In this document: positions 1 through 5,747 of the stretch, in pieces
How the letters are laid out: the number at the start of each line of letters is the position of its first letter
Numbering within the stretch: position 1 is the stretch's first letter
DNA from: Thiotrichaceae bacterium
GTDB taxonomy: Bacteria > Pseudomonadota > Gammaproteobacteria > Thiotrichales > Thiotrichaceae
Length of the DNA stretch: 5,747 nt
Reading direction: 5' to 3'
Assembly: GCA_027009095.1 (NCBI GenBank)
Contig: JALVDG010000022.1
Coordinates: 1-5,747, forward strand
Program-made: the position numbers and the translations under genes
Notes under the pieces: model-generated
The model's input: the letters and a program-made list of their open reading frames with translations, nothing else
What the model was told of the DNA's origin: nothing
Databases searched by the model: none

Positions 1-99
1 AATATGGATTTGTTCACTGCCGCACAGGCAGCTTAGAAAATTTCTAATGACCAAAAATTCTCGGTTAAATCGTTCACTGCCGCACAGGCAACTTAAAGG
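1..99 (+). CRISPR. Type I-F CRISPR array, leader-distal end (partial)
   Basis: Two 28-nt repeats are visible at 12-39 and 72-99, flanking one complete 32-nt spacer (40-71). Positions 1-11 are the end of another spacer, so the array continues to the left, outside the window. The repeat begins GTTCACTGCCGCACAGGCAG and ends in a GCTTAGAAA tail, which is the type I-F (Csy/Cas6f) form: a CTGCC/GGCAG hairpin around GCACA, with the 8-nt crRNA 5' handle at its 3' end. This sets transcription on the plus strand, with the leader to the left. The second repeat matches 24 of 28 positions; all four changes fall in its last nine bases (ACTTAAAGG), as expected for a decayed terminal repeat. No cas gene lies in the window. 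Repeat length, spacer length and sequence class all agree, so the type call is firm. The spacer target cannot be named by eye. Confidence 0.95.
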
Positions 100-152
100 T
101 TATAATTGAGTGTGCTACACAAAAGAATCACATATGGTTGATGTATTACTAA

Positions 153-1130
153 TTATGAGACGAGAAAGCTATCTCCCGATAAGCCTTCGTTTTCCATAAT
201 TCTACGCAATCTTTTAAGAGCTTCCATTTGAATTTGTCTTACACGTTCTCGCGTTAAGTTTAGCTCTTTTCCTACCTGCTCTAAGGTTGCATTGTCATGC
301 CCATGTAATCCAAAGCGACGTACGATTACTTCTTGTTGTTTTGGTTCTAACTGATAAAGCCAGTTTTCAACTGAATTATTAATATCTTCCCCTCTAATAA
401 CATCATCTGGCTCTGGAGTTGATTGTTCAGAAACAAAGTTCACAAGAGGGCTGTCACTGTCTTTACCAACTGTAACATCCAACGATCCTGTACGCTCATT
501 AAACTTTAGTAGTTTACGCATTCTTTCTACTGGTTTGCCTAATGCTTTTGCTACTTCTGCTACTGTTGGCTCATCACCATTTATTTGCATTAACTCGCGT
601 GATTTACGTAAATAAGCATTTAGCTCTTTGTTAATGTGAATAGGTAAACGAATGGTACGTGTTTGATTCATTAATGCTCTTTCGATGTTCTGACGTATCC
701 ACCAAGTTGCGTAGGTAGAAAAACGAAAACCACGTTCAGGGTCAAATTTTTCAACTGCGTGAATTAAGCCCAGATTACCTTCCTCAATCAAATCAGGTAA
801 AGCTAAACCCCGATTCATATAACGTCGCGATATTTTTACGACTAAACGCAAATTACACACGATCATTTTAGTACGCCCTTCTTCGTCTCCTTCGCGGGCT
901 AATCGTCCATAATGAATCTCTTCTTCAGGAGTAAGCAATTTTGAATATTCTATTTCTTTCAAATAAAGTTGAATAGCATCTAGCTCTTTATTTGATATTC
1001 GCTCTGATGTTCTAGTTTTTTCTTGCTTTAAACTAACTGCTTTAGATACTTCTTCAGATAAATTATCTAGCGCTTCATCAGCAGATTTTATGGCATCCTC
1101 TATAGAGATACTTCCTTGGTTCTCCAGCAT
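153..1130 (-). CDS. rpoS: RNA polymerase sigma factor RpoS (sigma-38)
   Basis: This is the alternative sigma factor that directs RNA polymerase to stationary-phase and general-stress promoters. The protein has 325 residues (E. coli RpoS has 330). A variable N-terminus of about 50 residues is followed by region 1.2 ([21 protein letters not shown], residues 51-71). Region 2 (about 88-163) carries [41 protein letters not shown] and [10 protein letters not shown]. Region 3 starts at [12 protein letters not shown]; its Lys168 appears to match E. coli Lys173, used in -10 region and RssB recognition. Region 4 (about 255-312) ends with the helix-turn-helix [18 protein letters not shown]. The absence of a long region 1.1 and non-conserved insert, with DAIQLYL and the short tail, separates it from RpoD. 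The start is supported by GAAGGAA (complement of 1137-1143) six bases before ATG. In most gammaproteobacteria nlpD lies just upstream of rpoS; here a divergent metallopeptidase gene takes that place. No clear terminator follows the stop. Confidence 0.96.
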   Translation of the reverse strand: MLENQGSISIEDAIKSADEALDNLSEEVSKAVSLKQEKTRTSERISNKELDAIQLYLKEIEYSKLLTPEEEIHYGRLAREGDEEGRTKMIVCNLRLVVKISRRYMNRGLALPDLIEEGNLGLIHAVEKFDPERGFRFSTYATWWIRQNIERALMNQTRTIRLPIHINKELNAYLRKSRELMQINGDEPTVAEVAKALGKPVERMRKLLKFNERTGSLDVTVGKDSDSPLVNFVSEQSTPEPDDVIRGEDINNSVENWLYQLEPKQQEVIVRRFGLHGHDNATLEQVGKELNLTRERVRQIQMEALKRLRRIMENEGLSGDSFLVS

Positions 1131-1220
1131 CGCAAGTTCCTTCTATCATGAGTAATTAATAAGCAATATAATCCTATCCCTAGTGAGATATGTTATTATT
1201 TTCTCTAACCCTACCATAGA

Positions 1221-1234
1221 GATAAGCGTTTATC
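1221..1234. promoter_or_regulatory. 14-bp palindrome, possible operator
   Basis: The sequence GATAAGC/GTTTATC is symmetrical at six of seven positions per half, with no spacer. It lies about 90 bp upstream of the rpoS start and 190 bp upstream of the ypfJ start. Its left edge overlaps the CCATAGAGATA motif (1214-1224). Symmetry of this size suits a dimeric regulator, but no known regulator is recognised and chance symmetry in AT-rich DNA is possible. Confidence 0.25.
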
Positions 1235-1286
1235 AGCTAAAAAACAGCTTACACCTGTAAATTTAATGGACAAATAGTGATAGAAA

Positions 1287-1316
1287 TTATTTATTTGCCA
1301 TTAATCAAATAAATAA
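1287..1316. repeat. Perfect 11-bp inverted repeat in the intergenic region
   Basis: TTATTTATTTG (1287-1297) and CAAATAAATAA (1306-1316) are exact reverse complements around the 8-nt loop CCATTAAT. The stem has a single G-C pair and no T-run follows on the plus strand. It lies upstream of both divergent genes, so a terminator role is unlikely. An operator, a cruciform-prone site or a leader hairpin are all possible. Confidence 0.45.
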
Positions 1317-1426
1317 ACTCTTTAGTCTGTAATAAAAATGCACAAAGTGAGAGGGCTATCAATAGTATTCAATCGTGGGTATCATAAGAACCGTTACAAC
1401 TATTTATCATGGATTAGACTTAAATT

Positions 1427-2275
1427 ATGCGCTGGAAAGGAAGAAAACAAAGTACAAATATAGAAGACCGTCGAGGACGTGGCGGTAGTTTTAGACGTAA
1501 GAGTAGTTTTGGGGGGATCGGTTTTTTTATTATTTTGCTCCTTTTTCTCTTTTTTGGACAAGGACAAAATTTGCTCGATTTTAGTGGTAATACGCCACAA
1601 AGCCAAGCACCTAGTCAAAGCTCCGCAAATGGAACGCCAGATGAAGTCAAAGAATTTATTGGTGTCATTTTACAGACATCAGAAGAAGTTTGGGGGGATA
1701 TTTTTGCTCGCTCTAATGCTCGTTATCAACAGCCTAAATTAGTGATGTTTGAGGGCAGAGTACAATCTGCTTGTGGCATTACTTCTTCTGCAACGGGACC
1801 TTTTTACTGTCCTGGTGATAATAAAATTTATATTGATCCTAGCTTTTTCTCTGAGTTAAATCGTATGGGAGCAAAAGGCGACTTTGCTAAGGCTTATGTA
1901 ATAGCACACGAGCTTGGTCATCATATTCAAAGCCTTCAAGGCATCTCAGATCGTGTCACTCGTATGCAACAACGCATGAGTAGCCGTCAAGCAAATAAAC
2001 TCTCAGTACGTTTAGAATTACAAGCAGATTGTTATGCAGGTATTTGGGGACACCATACCGAGAAAAAGTTACATCTTCTAGAAGACGGAGATATAGAAGA
2101 AGCAATTAACGCTGCCTATCTTATTGGCGATGATCATATGCAAAGACGTGCGGGAATGGGGGTTAATACATCTGCTTTCACCCACGGCTCTTCTAAGCAA
2201 CGTGCCCACTGGTTTCAGGTTGGTATCCTAACAGGAAAAGTATCAAAATGTGATACCTTTGCTGATATGCGCTAA
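1427..2275 (+). CDS. ypfJ: YpfJ-family neutral zinc metallopeptidase, membrane-anchored
   Basis: The protein has 282 residues, close to E. coli YpfJ (287). It opens with the family signature MRWKGRKQSTNIEDRRG, a basic region, and one hydrophobic segment (about residues 29-46, GGIGFFIILLLFLFFG) that should anchor it in the inner membrane. After a Ser/Gln-rich linker comes the peptidase domain. It shows the zinc motif HELGHH with HExxH at residues 161-165, and a downstream ExxxD (Glu197, Asp201 in LELQADCYAG) that probably supplies the third ligand. The family's C-terminal block FTHGSSKQRAHWFQVG and a final CDTF are also present. The substrate of this family is not established. The start is set by the conserved N-terminus; the ribosome binding site is weak (GGA at 1411-1413, 13 bases away), so translation may be modest. 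It is divergent from rpoS and separate from rdgC. The family call is firm; the physiological role is unknown. Confidence 0.92.
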   Translation: MRWKGRKQSTNIEDRRGRGGSFRRKSSFGGIGFFIILLLFLFFGQGQNLLDFSGNTPQSQAPSQSSANGTPDEVKEFIGVILQTSEEVWGDIFARSNARYQQPKLVMFEGRVQSACGITSSATGPFYCPGDNKIYIDPSFFSELNRMGAKGDFAKAYVIAHELGHHIQSLQGISDRVTRMQQRMSSRQANKLSVRLELQADCYAGIWGHHTEKKLHLLEDGDIEEAINAAYLIGDDHMQRRAGMGVNTSAFTHGSSKQRAHWFQVGILTGKVSKCDTFADMR

Positions 2276-2321
2276 ATATTAGCTATCTTGTCCTGTTGAA
2301 GGAATTATTTCTCGACATCTT

Positions 2322-2374
2322 TAGTAGGGTCGGTTTTGTAATCTCCATCGACTCTACTATAGAGATAATTTTTT
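2322..2374 (+). terminator. Possible terminator after ypfJ
   Basis: TAGTAGGGT (2322-2330) pairs with ACTCTACTA (2351-2359) over nine bases, with one G-U wobble and a 20-nt loop. A further ATCT/AGAT pairing lies just outside (2317-2320 with 2363-2366), and a run of six T follows at 2369-2374. It starts 46 bases after the ypfJ stop. The loop is large and the stem is interrupted, so it is only moderately convincing. Confidence 0.4.
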
Positions 2375-2411
2375 AATAAAACGGGAAATGTAATAATTTA
2401 TTCCTTTTTGT

Positions 2412-2458
2412 TAATAACTATTCAGTATAATCAGTAACAGCTCTGGTTATTATTTTTT
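2412..2458 (+). terminator. Weak AT-rich hairpin followed by T6
   Basis: TAATAACTA (2412-2420) pairs with TGGTTATTA (2444-2452), including one G-U wobble, around a 23-nt loop. Six T follow directly at 2453-2458. The position suits a backup terminator for ypfJ, but the stem is low in GC. A TATAAT hexamer inside the loop (2426-2431) could instead belong to a promoter. This is a low-confidence call. Confidence 0.25.
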
Positions 2459-2462
2459 ATCC

Positions 2463-2492
2463 TTCACAAGAACGGATACTTTGTAGCATAAT
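2463..2492 (+). promoter_or_regulatory. Sigma70-type promoter for rdgC
   Basis: TTCACA (2463-2468) matches the -35 consensus at five of six positions and CATAAT (2487-2492) matches the -10 at five of six, with an 18-bp spacer. Transcription would begin near 2499 and give a leader of about 60 bases before rdgC. No other gene starts in between. It is predicted from consensus only. Confidence 0.5.
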
Positions 2493-2558
2493 CCACGCCC
2501 CTCTATTTATTCCCAACTATCTGATAACACAATAACCCAACAAAGGATTCCAAAAATA

Positions 2559-3455
2559 ATGTGGTTTAAAAATCTTTATCTATTCAAACTAAATGGTGAG
2601 TTCACTCTTTCGGCAGAAGAGCTACACAAAGAATTAAGTAAAAAGCTATTTGCTCCTTGTTCTGCGGGTCAACGTGAAAGCTCTGGTTGGGTTTCACCGC
2701 TAGGAAAGCATAGTGAATCACTTACCCATGCAACGAATGGTTATATTTTAATAACAATGGCACGCCAAGAGAAAATTCTTCCTAGCTCCGTTATAAAAGA
2801 AGAGCTAGAAGAAAGAGTAGAAACCATTCAAAATAATGAAAACCGTAAAGTAAGTAATAGTGAAAAGAAAGATTTACGTGAGGAAATTGAATTTGAGTTA
2901 CTGCCACGTGCATTTGCTCGCACACAAAAATTTGATGCTTGGATAGATCCGCGCGGGCAATGGGTGGTGGTTAACACTAGTTCACCAACACGAGCAGAAG
3001 CATTAACCGAGTTATTACGCGAGTCGATTGGTAGCCTTCCTATCGCACTACCCGAAACAGAAGTACCTGCAACTCTAGCAATGACAAGCTGGCTCAAAGA
3101 AGAGAAAGCACCTGTTCCTTTTGTACTAGGTAATGAGTGTGAGCTTAAAAGTCAAGATGAAGATAAAAGTGTTGCGACCTTTAGAAAGCATGAGCTTACC
3201 GCAGATGAAATTCATAGCAATTTAGAAACAGGTAAACTAGCTACTAAATTGGCACTAGAGTGGGATGATAAAATTGGCTTTGTGCTGACAGAAGACTTTC
3301 AAATTAAGAAAGTAAAGTTTCTTGACGTGTTGGCAGAAAAGTTAGATGAAGAAGATCCTCAATCACATGAAGAACATATTGATATTGAATTTTCACTAAT
3401 GACAGGTGAGGTATCACGTTTGCTGATTGATTTGGTAAAAGTTCTTGAAAAATAG
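2559..3455 (+). CDS. rdgC: Recombination-associated protein RdgC
   Basis: RdgC is a nucleoid-associated, ring-forming DNA-binding protein that modulates RecA-dependent recombination and replication restart. The product has 298 residues (E. coli 303). Family landmarks appear in order: N-terminal MWFKNLYLFKL; GWVSPLGKHSESLTHATNGYILI (about residues 43-65); the EEKILP-like segment RQEKILPSSVIKEELEERV (69-87); a charged helical stretch ending in ELLPRAFAR (113-121); WIDPRGQWVVVNTSS (127-141); a LTADEIHSNLETGKLATKLALEW segment; and C-terminal IEFSLMTGEVSRLLIDL. The conserved N-terminus fixes the start. AAAGGA at 2542-2547 serves as ribosome binding site, at a rather long spacing of 11 bases. It appears to be monocistronic, driven by the promoter near 2463-2492. 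I see nothing truncated or unusual in it. Composition matches its neighbours. Confidence 0.95.
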   Translation: MWFKNLYLFKLNGEFTLSAEELHKELSKKLFAPCSAGQRESSGWVSPLGKHSESLTHATNGYILITMARQEKILPSSVIKEELEERVETIQNNENRKVSNSEKKDLREEIEFELLPRAFARTQKFDAWIDPRGQWVVVNTSSPTRAEALTELLRESIGSLPIALPETEVPATLAMTSWLKEEKAPVPFVLGNECELKSQDEDKSVATFRKHELTADEIHSNLETGKLATKLALEWDDKIGFVLTEDFQIKKVKFLDVLAEKLDEEDPQSHEEHIDIEFSLMTGEVSRLLIDLVKVLEK

Positions 3456-3510
3456 ATGACTAAAGAATTTGTACAAAATAACTCCCTGTAAAAAATCAAA
3501 CGAATACTTG

Positions 3511-3519
3511 TGATATAAT
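3511..3519 (+). promoter_or_regulatory. Extended -10 promoter for the lipoprotein gene
   Basis: TGATATAAT contains a perfect TATAAT (3514-3519) preceded by the TGn extension (3511-3513). No good -35 is seen at 16-18 bp upstream, which extended -10 promoters tolerate. Transcription would start near 3526, so the hairpin at 3528-3554 would form at the very 5' end of the RNA. The next gene is the small lipoprotein. Confidence 0.45.
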
Positions 3520-3527
3520 TATTTACT

Positions 3528-3554
3528 GGGCTATATTGCTTGTTTTTATAGCCC
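3528..3554 (+). terminator. Hairpin: rdgC terminator or mRNA 5' stem-loop
   Basis: GGGCTATA (3528-3535) and TATAGCCC (3547-3554) are exact complements around an 11-nt loop. A T-rich but broken tract follows (TTAGATTTTA). It begins about 70 bases after the rdgC stop, so it may end that transcript. It also lies directly downstream of a predicted -10 element and could instead cap the lipoprotein mRNA. Both roles may apply. Confidence 0.55.
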
Positions 3555-3568
3555 TTAGATTTTATATA

Positions 3569-3706
3569 AAAATAAAGTAACTGCTTAGATTGTGCTCTAT
3601 TTTGTTCGAGCTCAAGACAAAAGGGCGGAGTTTATCAGTATAAATGAGCACTTTTAACGCAGAAATCGGACAAAATAGAGTGCAAGCTGAGTGGTTACAA
3701 AATAAA
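3569..3706. mobile_element. 122-bp miniature inverted-repeat element (IS66-like MITE) with 8-bp target duplication
   Basis: The element itself spans 3577-3698. Its two 33-bp ends (3577-3609 and the complement of 3666-3698) match at 26 positions; both start GTAAC and share the exact core CTCTATTTTGT. The octamer AAAATAAA abuts each end exactly (3569-3576 and 3699-3706), as a target-site duplication would. A GTAA terminus with an 8-bp duplication is typical of the IS66 family, so I infer a non-autonomous IS66 derivative moved in trans. There is no transposase reading frame: the 56-bp centre is too short. It sits inside the leader of the lipoprotein gene, ending 20 bp before its probable start. 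Removing the element and one octamer copy restores a simple 5' leader. The AT-rich octamer could match by chance, but its exact placement argues against that. The family assignment is less certain than the element itself. Confidence 0.78.
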
Positions 3707-3718
3707 TTGGGGTTATAC

Positions 3719-3898
3719 ATGAACAATATTAGTCTGGGCATTTTTCTTGCCTGTAGTCTATCGCTTTTATCTGCCTGCTCTACGATAGGCTCTGTTGCAG
3801 GGGCGGTTATTGCAAATAAAACAGGGAATAACGCCTTAATTGGCTCTGCTATAGGGGGAGCTATTGGGCAAAGAGTTGGTAATCAAATGGTTCCATAA
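3719..3898 (+). CDS. Small OsmB-like glycine-zipper lipoprotein
   Basis: From the ATG at 3719 the product has 59 residues. It has a hydrophobic signal segment (NISLGIFLACSLSLL), a lipobox LSAC with Cys20 as the lipidated residue, and a 40-residue mature part. Ser at +2 predicts outer-membrane sorting. The mature part is a glycine zipper with GxxxG steps at Gly24/28 and Gly42/46/50/54, ending GAIGQRVGNQ. This resembles E. coli OsmB, a 72-residue osmotically inducible, RpoS-controlled lipoprotein, though identity at this length is only suggestive. An in-frame ATG at 3644 would add 25 residues, but it lies inside the mobile element and would push the signal peptide inward, so I reject it. GGGG at 3709-3712, six bases upstream, is the likely ribosome binding site. 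An oddity is the lack of Lys or Arg before the hydrophobic segment. The gene ends at a strong terminator. Confidence 0.72.
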   Translation: MNNISLGIFLACSLSLLSACSTIGSVAGAVIANKTGNNALIGSAIGGAIGQRVGNQMVP

Positions 3899-3922
3899 AA
3901 CATCACTCTAACTCTCACCCAT

Positions 3923-3952
3923 AAAAAAGTCCCGCATAAACGGGGCTTTTTT
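3923..3952. terminator. Bidirectional rho-independent terminator
   Basis: AAAAAAGTCCCG (3923-3934) pairs with CGGGGCTTTTTT (3941-3952) around the loop CATAAA, with one T-G position. The GC core is flanked by an A-run on one side and a T-run on the other, so it can stop transcription in both directions. It lies 24 bases after the lipoprotein stop and 13 bases after the acnB stop, serving both convergent genes. Confidence 0.92.
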
Positions 3953-3965
3953 AAAACGTAAAAAC

Positions 3966-5747
3966 CTATACCGCAGTAATCGGTATCACACCATCCGCTG
4001 CTTTCTGATAACTTTCGATCTCATTAAAATTTAAATAGCGATACACATCATCTGCCATTAAATCTAAGTCAGCCGCATACTCCATATACTCTTCAACAGT
4101 TGGAATTTTGCCTAATATAGAGGCAACCGCAGATAATTCGGCAGAAGCTAAATACACATCTGCACCATCCCCTAAACGGTTCGGGAAGTTACGCGTTGAG
4201 GTTGATACACAGGTACTATTCGGTGCAATACGTGCTTGGTTTCCCATACATAGCGAGCATCCTGGCATTTCGGTGCGTGCACCTGCGGTACCAAAAATAC
4301 TGTAATAACCTTCTTTAGTGAGTTGCGCTTCGTCCATTTTAGTCGGTGGCACTATCCATAAACGAGTTGGTACTGCACCTTTGGTTTTTTCCAGTAACTT
4401 ACCCGCAGCTCGGAAGTGTCCAATATTGGTCATACACGAGCCAATAAATACTTCTTGCACTTCGACACCAGCTACTTCAGAGAGTGGTTTCACATCATCA
4501 GGATCATTAGGGCAAGCAAGCAGTGGCTCTTTAATTTCATTCAAATTAATTTCGATGATTTCTGCATACTCAGCATCGGCATCTGCTTCCATGAGATCAG
4601 GTTGTGCTATCCATGCTTGCATATCGTCAATGCGACGTTGAATCGTGCGAGGGTCGCCATAGCCTTCTGATAACATCCACTTTAACATGGTGATATTGGA
4701 AGTAAGATATTCAATAATCGGTTCTTTATTGAGTTTAACGGTACAGGCAGAAGCTGAACGCTCCGCAGAAGAATCTGATAGTTCAAATGCTTGCTCTACT
4801 TTGAGATCAGGCAAACCTTCAATTTCGATAATACGTCCAGAGAAGACATTTTTCTTACCTTCTTTCTCAACCGTTAATAATCCTGCTTGTATTGCCGCAT
4901 AAGGAATCGCATTGACTAAATCCCGCAGCGTAATCCCAGCTTGCATTTCACCTTTAAAACGTACTAAGACCGACTCGGGCATATCCAATGGCATGACCCC
5001 TGTGGCTGCGCCAAAAGCAACTAAACCCGAACCCGCAGGAAAAGAGATTCCAATTGGGAAACGTGTATGCGAGTCTCCACCCGTACCCACGGTATCAGGT
5101 AATAACATACGGTTTAACCACGAATGGATGACACCATCACCAGGGCGCAGTGAGACACCACCACGAGTCATAATAAAGTCAGGTAGATTATGATGTGTTT
5201 TGACATCAATCGGCTTAGGATAAGCGGCGGTATGGCAAAATGACTGCATGGTTAAGTCTGCCGAGAAACCTAAGCAAGCAAGGTCTTTTAGCTCATCACG
5301 AGTCATTGGCCCTGTGGTATCTTGAGAGCCAACCGTGGTCATTTTAGGCTCGCAATACATACCCGCACGCACACCTGCAACACCACAGGCTTTGCCGACC
5401 ATTTTTTGTGCTAGGGTGTAACCTTTACCTGTGTCTTCGGGGGCAATGGGAGTGCGGAATAAATCAGTCGCACCCAAGCCTAAGGCTTCACGCGCACGCG
5501 CGGTTAAACCACGGCCAATAATCAGCGGGATACGTCCATTTGCACGTACCTCATCAAGAATTACATTCGGTCTTAGCTCAAAAGTAGACACAACTTCATC
5601 ACTATTATGACGCTTGACCACCCCCTCATACGGATAAACATCAACCACATCACCCATTGCCATCTGGCTAACATCCATTTCTATGGGCAATGCACCTGCA
5701 TCTTCCATGGTATTAAAGAAAATTGGCGCGATTTTATTACCGAAGCA
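3966..5747 (-). CDS. acnB: Aconitate hydratase B, C-terminal part (5' end outside window)
   Basis: AcnB interconverts citrate and isocitrate through cis-aconitate in the TCA cycle, and as apo-protein can bind mRNA. The frame is open to the window edge: 13 codons before the ATG at 5706-5708 read [13 protein letters not shown], a conserved AcnB segment, so that ATG is internal. About 593 residues are visible and end on TAG. If my recollection of E. coli numbering is right, they correspond to residues 273-865 with matching spacing. The visible part covers the end of the swivel domain and the catalytic domains. The three [4Fe-4S] ligands are present: Cys in [10 protein letters not shown] (codon 4434-4436) and both Cys in GCSLCMG (codons 4257-4259 and 4248-4250), equivalent to E. 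coli Cys710, 769 and 772. [12 protein letters not shown], typical of the active site, is also intact. The N-terminal HEAT-like domain and promoter are not visible. Confidence 0.97.
   Translation of the reverse strand, partial: CFGNKIAPIFFNTMEDAGALPIEMDVSQMAMGDVVDVYPYEGVVKRHNSDEVVSTFELRPNVILDEVRANGRIPLIIGRGLTARAREALGLGATDLFRTPIAPEDTGKGYTLAQKMVGKACGVAGVRAGMYCEPKMTTVGSQDTTGPMTRDELKDLACLGFSADLTMQSFCHTAAYPKPIDVKTHHNLPDFIMTRGGVSLRPGDGVIHSWLNRMLLPDTVGTGGDSHTRFPIGISFPAGSGLVAFGAATGVMPLDMPESVLVRFKGEMQAGITLRDLVNAIPYAAIQAGLLTVEKEGKKNVFSGRIIEIEGLPDLKVEQAFELSDSSAERSASACTVKLNKEPIIEYLTSNITMLKWMLSEGYGDPRTIQRRIDDMQAWIAQPDLMEADADAEYAEIIEINLNEIKEPLLACPNDPDDVKPLSEVAGVEVQEVFIGSCMTNIGHFRAAGKLLEKTKGAVPTRLWIVPPTKMDEAQLTKEGYYSIFGTAGARTEMPGCSLCMGNQARIAPNSTCVSTSTRNFPNRLGDGADVYLASAELSAVASILGKIPTVEEYMEYAADLDLMADDVYRYLNFNEIESYQKAADGVIPITAV

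Larger units (their letters stand above)
1131..1426. promoter_or_regulatory. Divergent rpoS / ypfJ intergenic region
   Basis: This 296-bp AT-rich gap must hold the promoters for rpoS (leftward) and ypfJ (rightward). No nlpD is present to supply the usual internal rpoS promoter. Visible parts are the rpoS ribosome binding site (1137-1143), a TATATT hexamer on the minus strand near 1165-1171 that could be a -10 but lacks a good -35, a near-perfect 14-bp palindrome GATAAGCGTTTATC (1221-1234) and a perfect 11-bp inverted repeat (1287-1297 with 1306-1316). For ypfJ I found no hexamer pair worth calling. I see no convincing small gene here. That the region is regulatory follows from the divergent layout; the individual sites are inference. 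Confidence 0.5.

Noticed and set aside
101..106. TATAAT just after the terminal CRISPR repeat as a promoter
   Set aside because: There is no -35 or TGn extension and no gene on the plus strand downstream; it is likely chance in AT-rich DNA.
111..121. TGTG-CTA-CACA as an rpoS terminator
   Set aside because: The stem is only four base pairs and no T-run follows on either strand.
100..152. An rsmZ-like small RNA downstream of rpoS, as in Pseudomonas
   Set aside because: The gap is 53 bp and lacks repeated GGA hairpin loops.
1400..1618. Minus-strand open frame overlapping the start of ypfJ
   Set aside because: It is low-complexity Lys/Thr/Ser-rich sequence antisense to the conserved YpfJ N-terminus, with no family resemblance.
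2828..3097. Minus-strand open frame inside rdgC
   Set aside because: It is fully antisense to conserved RdgC segments and shows no independent coding signal.
3644..3718. N-terminal extension of the lipoprotein starting at ATG 3644
   Set aside because: It lies mostly inside the inverted-repeat element, would bury the signal peptide, and the purine-rich stretch upstream (3625-3630) is 13 bases away. The ATG at 3719 fits the lipoprotein layout better.
4108..5193. Several open frames on the plus strand opposite acnB
   Set aside because: They are antisense to a well-conserved gene and show no recognisable domain or ribosome binding site; they are shadows of acnB codon use.
3966..5708. acnB as a complete gene starting at ATG 5706-5708
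   Set aside because: The frame stays open to the window edge and encodes conserved AcnB residues ([11 protein letters not shown]) before that ATG, so the gene is cut by the window.
1..5747. A new multi-gene defence or metabolic system
   Set aside because: All full-size genes belong to well-known families, each in its own transcription unit. The CRISPR array is a standard I-F type and no cas or accessory genes lie in the window.

Overview
The window is chromosomal DNA from an AT-rich gammaproteobacterium. It carries five protein genes, the end of a type I-F CRISPR array and one very small mobile element. The stationary-phase sigma factor reads most like the Pseudomonas form, with RRFGLHGHD and EALKRLRRI in its C-terminal part. 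RdgC, AcnB, the YpfJ-type metallopeptidase and the I-F repeat also fit a gammaproteobacterium. My inference is a low-GC relative of Pseudomonadaceae, perhaps an insect-gut lineage such as Entomomonas; the sequence alone does not prove this.

Layout. Positions 1-99 hold the leader-distal end of a CRISPR array: a partial spacer, a full repeat, a 32-nt spacer and a decayed terminal repeat. rpoS (153-1130, minus) runs towards the array. A 296-bp AT-rich divergent region with several inverted repeats separates rpoS from ypfJ (1427-2275, plus). Next come weak terminator-like hairpins and a good sigma70-type promoter, then rdgC (2559-3455, plus). A promoter and a hairpin follow. A 122-bp miniature inverted-repeat element (3577-3698) sits in the leader of a small OsmB-like glycine-zipper lipoprotein gene (3719-3898, plus). 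A strong bidirectional terminator (3923-3952) separates that gene from acnB (3966 to the window edge, minus), which lacks its 5' part.

The genes do not form an operon; each appears to be its own transcription unit. They are housekeeping or stress functions: the general stress sigma factor, a membrane-anchored metallopeptidase, a recombination modulator, an envelope lipoprotein and a TCA-cycle enzyme. I see no new multi-gene system. The most notable finding is the miniature element: imperfect 33-bp terminal inverted repeats beginning GTAAC, abutted on both sides by an 8-bp direct repeat AAAATAAA. That pattern fits an IS66-type non-autonomous element. It explains why the lipoprotein reading frame appears to have a 25-residue N-terminal extension, and it would place a long hairpin just upstream of the probable ribosome binding site.
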